Part shown: positions 56,351-64,000 of the stretch, one piece after another
How positions within the stretch are numbered: the stretch's first letter is position 1
How the letters are laid out: every line of letters begins with the position of its first letter
Origin: Mortierella sp. BCC40632
Taxonomy: Eukaryota > Mortierellomycota > Mortierellomycetes > Mortierellales > Mortierellaceae
Direction of reading: 5' to 3'
Length of the DNA: 64,000 nt
NCBI GenBank assembly: GCA_011634665.1
Contig: WAEK01000004.1
Coordinates: 2,175,501 to 2,239,500, forward strand
The notes under the pieces: generated by a model
Told to the model about the DNA's origin: nothing
Databases searched by the model: none
The model's input: only the letters and a program-made list of their open reading frames with translations
Made by a program: the position numbers and the translations under genes

Positions 56351-57727
56351 ATGACCAACAGAACAGGGTCCAAGTCTGGAGAAGATGTAGCTTCAAGCCT
56401 CTCAACGCCAGGTTCCAAGATGGCGGTCGACCGGGAAAAGGTAATTGTCCACTTAGTAGAGGGAGAGAGAAAGCGAGAGAGAGAGCGAGACAGGAAATAC
56501 TCTACATGGAAAGACTTTTGGATTGTCACCAAGTGGGGGGGTTGCAAAACCCTCCTCCTCATGGAGAGTACTAAATGTATTTTTTTTTTTTTTCTTCTTC
56601 TTCTTCTTCTTCCGTATTTCATATGGTAGCTGTGCCCATTCCTCTTGCGCATGTACTACCGACAAGGCCAGCATCATCGGTAAGCCTACAATCATCCCTT
56701 CTCATGTCCATAATCCAAAATGAAAAAGAGAGAAAAAAAAAAAAAAAATAGAAAAAAGAAAAAAGCTCGCGTTTTAACAGCGCTTCTTCTTCTTCTTCTT
56801 CTTCAAAAAACTAGCGTCGACGAATACACACCTACCTCAACGCCACCTCCTTCCTCTGAACTTCGACTATATACTTGGAAAAACGCCACCTTGGCAGAGA
56901 TCACAGCCCTCGTTCGACAAGTTATCCCAGATTTGATCGCTCAAGCAGGTTCCAGTGGTCAACTCGCCTTTCGACACATCTTCTTGGACACGCGAAAGGG
57001 ATATTATGTTGGACGTGATATCGGGACCGTTCGGTTGGATAATCCTCATACATCTTCACAAGCTGCTGCTGCCGCTGCTGCTGCCGCCGCCACTCAAACT
57101 ACAGCAACCACATCAGTTACTGCAGCCACAACCCCAGCAGAATCACATTCTGAACAGGACAACAAGTCTAGCGAGGAGACTACTGTTTCGAGCGTCCCCA
57201 AAGATGGACAAGGACAAGGAGAAGAAGAAGAAGCAGAAAATATCAATGGAGAGAAGCAGGATCCACCCAACCCTGCCACCGCAATTGCAACTGCTGCAGT
57301 GGCAACTGCAGGACCCTCACCCGCAGGAGATCGTGAGCGTGGATCCAAGGCCTATGAAAAGTCACTTGCCTCGATTCGGTTTGTCACTGGCGACTATCTG
57401 GATATTGCCATTATCGCGCATAGCGTCCCCGGATTTCAACCACCCTCCAAACCTTCTCTATTGCGTGGATCAGGGTCAAAGATGGAGGATCAAAACCGAG
57501 AACGAGGTTCAGGCATGGGAGGAGGCGGTGGTGGACCGATTCGTCGTGGAGGTTGGTCTGGACGATCTGGACCAACAGGAGATCGGTTTGCAGGACGGCT
57601 AGGTTCTCTTGGTGGAGCAGGTGGTGGGCGCAATGGACATGGGCAAGGTCATTCGGCCCATCGGAGATTGGGCGGTTTGGATCCTCAGAATGAGCCAAGC
57701 TGGAAGGGGCGTGGCAGAGGCCGGTGA
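56351..57727 (+). CDS. SAP18: SAP18 (Sin3-associated polypeptide 18) with long insert and RGG tail
   Basis: Three exons: 56351-56440, 56630-56679, 56815-57727; 350 aa, about twice the usual SAP18 length. SAP18 is part of the Sin3-histone deacetylase complex and of the ASAP/PSAP splicing complexes. Seen: DREK at the exon 1 end, LCPFLLRMYYRQGQHHR (exon 2), SELRLYTWKNATLAEITALV (62-81) and the final strand IRFVTGDYLDIAI (about 232-244), the ubiquitin-like SAP18 fold. Between them lies an Ala/Thr/Gln-rich, then Glu-rich insert of about 100 residues. After it comes a Gly/Arg-rich tail (RRGGWSGRSG, GRGRGR) typical of RNA-binding proteins. The second intron acceptor follows CTT repeats. Confidence 0.93.
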
Positions 57728-58182
57728 GAAATGGAGAGAGAAGAGAGAAGGTGAGAAGTTCTGGTGGTTATTATCTGATCCACAAGAAGGAGAATGAACT
57801 TGCATTGACGTTTTTTTTTTTTTTCCTGAGATACAAATCTTGCTTATTATTTTATACCTTGGCTATTTTATGAGAGGAGAGGAGAGGAGGGAAGACCCAA
57901 CGTTTCTCAGAGCAGATAGAGTAACCTTTTGCATGAATCGGATCGAAAAAAAAAAAAAAAAAAAAAGAATACAATGCCACCGATTTCATATTACATGAAG
58001 CAATGTTGCTTCTTCTCAACAAACTCTTTCTTTCTTTCTTTTGAATATCTAACGATTGGAAATGAGGTGAAAAAAAGAAAAAAAAAATGACGCTTTTTGA
58101 AGAAAAGCTGTAGATCCACTATGGTAAAAACTAGCGGAGGACAGTAGAAAAAAAAAAAAAAAAAAAAAAAAAGGTCGACCCT
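57728..58182. other. Convergent 3' gap between SAP18 and tubulin acetyltransferase
   Basis: 455 bp with A runs at about 57946-57966 and 58147-58173 and T-rich stretches; 3' UTRs of both genes. No gene. Confidence 0.6.
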
Positions 58183-60735
58183 TTACGAGTTGCTGGCAGC
58201 AGTAGGATCTGAAAAGACAATGGAGGATGCAAACATGCGAGATATCCTCTCTTTCTTGGTCATGGATCCATGAGTTGCCGGTGAGGAGGCTGCAGACTCA
58301 AAAGAGTTGGTCACCATCCCTCCTCCCCCTGCACCAACATCGTTATTGCTGTTTCCTGTCACAGTGTTAGATCGGTCGTTGGCTGGTGCACATGGACCCG
58401 ATAGGTTGATGGAGGATGCAAAGACTGAGGATATCCTTCGATTTGCTTGCTGCTGCTGTTGGGACCTTACTCCTACATAGTCAGTGGCTGATCCTGATTC
58501 CGCATTAGTGTAGCTTGGAGATCGACCGGGTATAGAAACGCCCTGGCTATTTGTCTCAAGAGGCAAAGGTGAGGGCGTTGGCAGAGCCATTGTCGTAGGA
58601 GTTGTTGAAGAGGGTGAAGAAGAGAGAATGGATGTGGCTGATCCTGAGGCGACTCCAACAAGTTTTGTTCCTGTGCGTCGACCTGCGATAAGTTGTTTCT
58701 CGTCATCGACCTGGATGCACTCGCCACAGTCCTGGAGCATAAAGCCTTCAAAGATTGCAAACAGATTTGGTTGAGGGAGGTATCGATCTAGTTGAAAGTA
58801 CTTTTTCAGGAACTGGTATAGTTTTGGGCTGGGTCGGTCATATGCAATCTGTTTTGGGTCGATGCCTTCCACCTTGAGCATGAAATCGAAGAGAAGTTTT
58901 CCATAGCCCTTTCGCCGACAAGATTGGTCTACATAAAAGTCCAAAACGCAACACGCCTCTTGTTCATGCAGTGTTCCCCACTTGTCCTGTGATGTTGTTA
59001 CAGTTCAGATCAAGAAAGCAGGATAGAAAGATAGAGGGAGAGGGAGAGCGAGGGAAAAAAAAAAAAAAGAGATTTTGAAGTCAGTCCTCGGGAAAGGTTT
59101 CCAAGATCCAAGCGGTATGAAGGTGGTGGAGATGGAGAGTGGAGTAAAAAGAGAGAGAAAAAAAAGGGAGAGGACGGGGGGAGAAAGTCAAGTTCTTCGG
59201 TCGCACACATGCAAGTGCGGGTGCCATGCATCCTCACATGCACAAAGTGCTGGCTGGCCTGCAAACAGGTACGTGCGTACGACATGATGCTTGCGGATCG
59301 TACCAAAAAGAGAGAGTAAGGAAAAGCAGGGTTGAACAAGATTTTCCAGCACACAGCTTTTCTCTCTCTTTCTCTTTCTCTCTTTTTTTTTTTTTCCAGT
59401 TCCCGCATGCTTGTTGACCCCATTTGACCACTTTCGGCAGAGTCTTCACTGTCTCAAAGAGACCTTAACTGTACAAAAAAAAATAATGGGGAAATAGAGA
59501 AGCGATGGAAAAAAAATGCCGAGAGCCATACATATAGCAAATATAAAAAGAAAAAGAAAATGTTTCCCGTCGTCCAACGATTGGACAGTGAATAGAGGAG
59601 GGGAGGTTTTTTTTTGGACTTACCACAATAAAGAGTCTCTTCTCACCCATCTTGAGCATGCCTACGACATAAACTCCCTTTTCTTCACTTCGGGTAAGAG
59701 CGCTCTTCTTCGAGGCTCTTCCGTCTAATGTCCGTCGATCCGTAGACATACCCTCCATGCTACTAATACTTGAGGTATCGTCGTTATCAGACGATGCTGC
59801 AGAAGACGAAGACGATAACCCGGTGGAAGACATGGCCTTGTTCAGATCCATGATACTCTTTTGAATCGCCTGCTGCATCAAAGGGGAATCCATATTGATC
59901 TGTTCCGACCATAGGTCTTCCCCATTCTCTAGTCCTGTCCTCAGAATATAGACGCGCTGCGTTGGGTTTTGAGCAAGCCGCTGTCGCTGTGTTATCGAAG
60001 TTGGTAGTTCTTGCGCCTTAATGGAGACAGAAAAGACGAGATGGAAGCATGGACCATTCATGCGAAAAGGGAGAGAAAAAAAAAAAAAAAAGGGGCCAGA
60101 AAAAAAAAAAAAAAAAAAGGGAGAATGAAAGTTGCATGTTAATAGCATGGACATTATTGGCCGGATCCTTTCCTCCCCTCTTCTCCCCCGATGACTCCCC
60201 TTCTCTCTCTCTCTCTTTCTCTCTGGTTCTTGCTCACTTCTTCCAGCGATGATTATAGCATGAGCGAGCGAGCGAGCGAGAAACTGAGCACGAGACTTGG
60301 GAGAGGGGAGAAATATCATTGATCATTCCCAGGCTGATAGAGCAGACATGAGGCGTGTGTCGTCAATCGAGATACCTTTGCAGAGGCTTCACCAAGAGCG
60401 TCGACAATAGCTCCGAGTCGTTCCTGATCTGAGAGGTGTTGCGTGCTTGAGCCACTATGACCCGAGGCCAGCAAGGACGAAGAAGCCGTTGGGAAAGAAC
60501 CCGAGGAACCCGAAGAGGCCGAAGTGGAGAGAAGAGACGACGGTCCGTTGGAGGTGGCGCCTAAAGTTCCACTGGATGCACTCTTGCTAATACCAATCGA
60601 CACAGACGAGGCAAAGACTTGTTGAACTTGTTGGACTTGTCGGACCTGTTGATTCTCCAAGGGTGTAAACGCAGAGGCTGGCACCAGAGTGATGGGCTGC
60701 GGTAGAAGGGGGATCAACGGAAAGTCGAAATCCAT
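58183..60735 (-). CDS. ATAT1: Alpha-tubulin N-acetyltransferase (ATAT1/MEC-17 family)
   Basis: Three exons on the minus strand: 60735-60376, 60016-59624, 58986-58183, all phase 0; 518 aa. The family acetylates Lys40 of alpha-tubulin inside microtubules. Seen: N-terminus MDFDFPLIPLLPQPITLVP as in MEC-17, IVDALGEASAKAQELP (helix across the exon 1/2 join), RVYILRTG, GMLKMGEKRLFIV, then ACCVLDFYVDQSCRRKGYGK with the catalytic-type Cys (C264) and acetyl-CoA loop, IAYDRPSPKLYQFLKKYF with the catalytic-type Asp (D301), and NLFAIFEGF closing the domain. A Ser-rich insert sits at about 180-225, and the last 170 residues are a disordered Ser/Thr tail. The second intron (about 637 nt) could hide a small exon, but the direct join matches the family. 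Confidence 0.92.
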
Positions 60736-60833
60736 CTCTGTTGCCCTGAGCGGATGAAGAGTGGCACAAGAGCTGTGAACAGATGACAGGGAAAATAAAG
60801 TGTAAGGGTGTGGTAAAAAGTATAGAGACACAG

Positions 60834-60886
<53 letters not shown>

Positions 60887-61837
60887 TGATAGAAACAAAA
60901 AAAAAGTAAAACCCGAGGATGCAGAATCTAGTTAATGCAAAGAATAGGCTTGATGAGAGTCGTAGTAGATTCGAGGCCGAGGATGCATGGACATCGACAA
61001 TGAGCGGAGTCGGGTAATGGAAAAAAAGGGAGGGTTGGGAGGATTGGGGGGCGACTCTGGCTATCAATCAAAGAAGCCTGAGCGAAGATGCCGCGGGGGT
61101 GATGGGGAGAGAGAGAGAGAGAAAGAGCTGTGAAGGAAAAGAGAAAAGAGATATGGAGTGACAATGAGCAAGAGGTGGTTTCGGCAACGGAGAAAAAGGG
61201 AGAGGAAAAATAAAAAAAGAGAGAGAAGAGAGAAAAGAGAGGCGAATGAGCAATGGCAAAGGACGGACCCAAATCAAGGTTTTGGCCTTTCTCGATGCTG
61301 GAATGTCCATTCTGCTTGTCGCAGCCGCATTGCAGTCCGCGCACTTCGAGAGAGAATGAGATGTATGTTGCACAGCGACCGCGTGGCCCTCTTCCGCTCG
61401 GTCACATTCACCACATGGTCAGATGCAACATTGCTGTGGAGAATCCCGTTTGATCCCCCTCTTACAAACTGTCCATCCTACCAACCTGTCCTCCTTCCAC
61501 TTGCCCTACTCCTCCCCTACCTCCATCCCACTGGCAGTCTTTTTCGTCCTATCCCATCCGAGTCGCGCCCTGACTATGTCCCAGACAGCTGTTCGCCTGA
61601 TCGCGATCTTTTAGAGTTTTTTTTTTTTTAAAAAAATTTTGTCGTGTTCCGCTCAGGCACCCCTTTGACCCTTTGACGCGCTCTCGCCCGTCTGTCTTGG
61701 CTGCATAGACCAATACCAGAAAGGTCACTTTTTAAAAAAAATGTTGTATTGTCAAACGGTGTTTGTAAACTAAAATGCATCTTTTTCTCTTTTTTTTTCC
61801 TTCCTTCCTTCCTTTTTTCTTACCAAATAAAGACTCT
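60736..61837. other. Spacer upstream of the tubulin acetyltransferase
   Basis: 1.1 kb with a GA microsatellite at about 60840-60882 (also GA near 61104-61124), purine-rich strand bias, and a T run near 61616-61630. It probably includes the acetyltransferase promoter and the 3' UTR of the next minus-strand gene. No gene seen. Confidence 0.5.
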
Positions 61838-63976
61838 TTACAAGATATCATTCTCCTCTGGACGCGTCTTGACGCTCCTCTCTGAATGAGAATATGTTCG
61901 TCCCAAAAGACTATCATGCCTTTCATCTCTCTTCTTGGTCTTCCATCCAATCTCATGTTCTCCGACTCTAGCTTCATCGCCTTCATCTCCAAGTGTGAAG
62001 GAAGCCCCATATGACCTCGGTACTCTTCTGTCTCCACCAGCACCTGCAGCATCCTCATCCTCATCCTCATCCTCATCCCCTTCGTCCACCTTACTCAATA
62101 CAGTCTCCATTTCTGTAGCCGGCAAGGATGAATCTGATCGAGGCGAACGAGAGTAATGATGATGAGAATGGTACCGAGAGCTACCCAGGTTTCCATAGGT
62201 CAATGAAGACCGTGTACTGGACCCAATGTTCCCACCTCGACCACTCTCCTCATATTCTGCATCCATCCCTGGAGACGAGGAAGACGAGGAAGAGAACTCT
62301 CCTGATCCACCTGCTGATACTGGACTAGCATTCACACTTGCACTTTGGCTGTCATTCCCACTATCATCTCGACCAACAAAACTGCCCTGTTGATCTGTTT
62401 CTCGGCCCGATCCATGACTATCCAGATCTAAAGCTTCGTTCGAGTCCAGTCGTTCTCGTAAATCATTGACACCGGCGTCCTCTCCCCTTCGACTGCTCTC
62501 CCCTTCCGGTTCAGCGCTCCTGCTCTCCTGTCGACTACTGCTCTTGCTATTGAAAGCACTACTACTGGCACTCGTCGTACTACTCAGACTCGACCCAGAT
62601 TGCGGGTAGCCAAAATGATACCTCGGACCTTGTAGTTTTTGTTGTTGCAGTTGACTTTGGCCTTGAATCAATTGTTGTTGCATTCTCTGAAGAGGTGTCA
62701 ATTCTGGCTCGGCCTGAGAAGAGGAAAGAGTCGAGGTCAAAGCAGGGTTGTTGTCATCATCACCTTCCACAAGATCGTCTTGATTATACACATCCCGTTG
62801 CTGATGTTGCTGTTGCAGCTGTAGATGATGATGCCGAGCGACTGTATCTGAACCAGATCCAAAAATGCCTGCGTTACTTCCATCAATAGTAGGATGTCGT
62901 AGTGACCGGAATGAACTACCTTTACCCAGACTTTCGCTGCCACTCCGATGCAAATACCGATGCGAGGAGTGCTGCTGCTGTTGCTGCTGCTGTTGACTCG
63001 AATGAGAGTGTTGGTGCTGGTGTCGTCCCAACCGGGTGCTCTCACCCCCTTGATGCGACGGGTGAAGTGAATGGTGTCCAGAGGCCATATCCAAAGATCC
63101 ATCATGCTCATTAATGTCCTCTAGAGAAATACCTCTAATATTGGACGAGCTATCAAATGTAGGCGAGCCTTGTTCTGATCTCTCGGGGATCTGGCGGAGT
63201 CCATACGCTGCAAATCCTGATCTTCCAACACTGCCTCCCAAATAGGATGGTACCCCAGTATTTGATGATGATGCGCGGTCACTGGCCGCATCTTGAACCG
63301 GTCCCTGTCGATACGAATGAGATTCGTGATGCGGTTTTTGGTCAGTGGGTTCATTACCATCCGTTGATCCATATCCATGATTGTCGCTGCCATGTCCACC
63401 TCCCAAGAGGTAAGCCTGCTGAGGAGTCATTGCTGCAGCTAGCTGTGCCATGTTCTTTGGTACTTCCACTGTTCCCATGGTTGTCGCTCTGGGTCGTTGC
63501 TGATGATTAGACGCGACTGGAGGATGAGTGTTTTTGGAGGAGCTCGATCCAGTGGCCATAGTAGAGTTTGCAAATTTAATTCCTGAGGAACTTGCTCCAG
63601 ACTTGTGACCTGTTGTCTTTTCACCTTCAAGAGTGGCCCCCGACGCTGTAGATGGATTAATAGAGACCGATGAGTTGGATGCTGAAGAACTATGAGAGCC
63701 AACTGCTGTGGACGCAGTGTTTCTGTTAGAGGTTTGCGTAGAATGATAGCCTGTTGTCGAATCAGTCACCGATCCCGAGTCGCCATGCTTTGTCTTGTTT
63801 GACTGTTGTTCGCCAGAGCGCCCATGCAAAGAGGTGGTGGGCCCAGTTCCGGGATGAGCAGACTCAATAGTTCCAAAAGCCATACTGGGAATTGACGACC
63901 CTGGGATCATGGGTTTGCTGCCAGTGTGGATGGACATGGATGCAGATCGAGTCTTTGACACGCTGCGGCCTGGCAT
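61838..63976 (-). CDS. Large disordered Ser/Gln/His-rich protein, possibly 5'-incomplete
   Basis: 712 codons without intron from the ATG at 63976 (MPGRSVSKTRSASMSIHTG). The frame stays open to the window edge, so the true start may lie outside. No domain recognised. Seen: Ser/Thr/Gly-rich N-terminal half, a short conserved-looking helix-like block (KNMAQLAAAMTPQQAYLLGG, about 173-192), SYLGGSVGRSGFAAYGLRQI, poly-Gln/His tracts at about 320-340 and 380-395, LTPLQRMQQQLIQGQSQLQQ, an acidic repeat EDEDEDED near 640, and a charged C-terminus. It may be a regulatory scaffold or a kinase/phosphatase regulator; function cannot be assigned. Confidence 0.7.
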   Translation of the reverse strand: MPGRSVSKTRSASMSIHTGSKPMIPGSSIPSMAFGTIESAHPGTGPTTSLHGRSGEQQSNKTKHGDSGSVTDSTTGYHSTQTSNRNTASTAVGSHSSSASNSSVSINPSTASGATLEGEKTTGHKSGASSSGIKFANSTMATGSSSSKNTHPPVASNHQQRPRATTMGTVEVPKNMAQLAAAMTPQQAYLLGGGHGSDNHGYGSTDGNEPTDQKPHHESHSYRQGPVQDAASDRASSSNTGVPSYLGGSVGRSGFAAYGLRQIPERSEQGSPTFDSSSNIRGISLEDINEHDGSLDMASGHHSLHPSHQGGESTRLGRHQHQHSHSSQQQQQQQQHSSHRYLHRSGSESLGKGSSFRSLRHPTIDGSNAGIFGSGSDTVARHHHLQLQQQHQQRDVYNQDDLVEGDDDNNPALTSTLSSSQAEPELTPLQRMQQQLIQGQSQLQQQKLQGPRYHFGYPQSGSSLSSTTSASSSAFNSKSSSRQESRSAEPEGESSRRGEDAGVNDLRERLDSNEALDLDSHGSGRETDQQGSFVGRDDSGNDSQSASVNASPVSAGGSGEFSSSSSSSPGMDAEYEESGRGGNIGSSTRSSLTYGNLGSSRYHSHHHYSRSPRSDSSLPATEMETVLSKVDEGDEDEDEDEDAAGAGGDRRVPRSYGASFTLGDEGDEARVGEHEIGWKTKKRDERHDSLLGRTYSHSERSVKTRPEENDIL

Positions 63977-64000
63977 GGTTGGTTCAAGCAGAGCAGAATT

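Overview
The window is nuclear DNA from an intron-rich filamentous fungus. Evidence: spliceosomal introns of about 40-630 nt (one of about 1.5 kb) with GTAAGT/GTGAGT-type donors and short TAG/CAG acceptors, a homocitrate synthase (fungal aminoadipate lysine pathway), a fungal-type chorismate mutase and a yeast-style biotin-protein ligase. The abundance of poly(A/T) and GA/CT tracts, a MpaB/Lcp-type oxygenase and an alpha-tubulin acetyltransferase suggest an early-diverging, zygomycete-grade lineage, perhaps Mortierellomycotina. That placement is inference from gene content and style, not from a search.

Left part (1-24.4 kb): tail of an upstream gene; a large low-complexity putative nuclear protein (+); a DEDDy 3'-5' exonuclease, probably mitochondrial (-), divergent from the DRG1/Rbg1 GTPase (+); a 3.2 kb gene-poor stretch; ribophorin I/Ost1 (+) convergent with homocitrate synthase (-); another gene-poor stretch; then an SPX domain fused to an aspartoacylase/succinylglutamate-desuccinylase-type hydrolase (+).

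Middle (24.4-45.4 kb): a 5.4 kb microsatellite-rich gene-free region before UDP-N-acetylglucosamine pyrophosphorylase (+, with a 1.5 kb intron); signal recognition particle receptor alpha (+); chorismate mutase (+, with an in-frame N-terminal extension that looks secretory); biotin-protein ligase (+); and an ER-type MpaB/Lcp oxygenase (+).

Accessory island (45.4-56.2 kb): a truncated LINE lies just after the oxygenase gene. It is followed by a 9.4 kb Mutator-like (MULE) element bounded by about 310-bp inverted repeats that carry arrays of CTCACATATGTGAG-like palindromes. Inside are a FAR1-MULE-SWIM transposase (-), a Ulp1/C48 SUMO-type protease (-), a 20-bp minisatellite of roughly 35 units, and a zinc-finger/coiled-coil gene (+). 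All three genes are broken by frameshifts at homopolymers. LINE tails occur at five places in the island, including inside both inverted repeats. A tRNA-Ala(UGC) gene lies 90 bp beyond the right end.

Right part (56.2-64 kb): SAP18 (+), convergent with an alpha-tubulin N-acetyltransferase (-), and a disordered Ser/Gln/His-rich protein (-) whose reading frame stays open to the window edge.

Exon boundaries were set by hand from frame continuity and GT/AG sites. All multi-exon joins reported for conserved genes keep frame and give family-like lengths.
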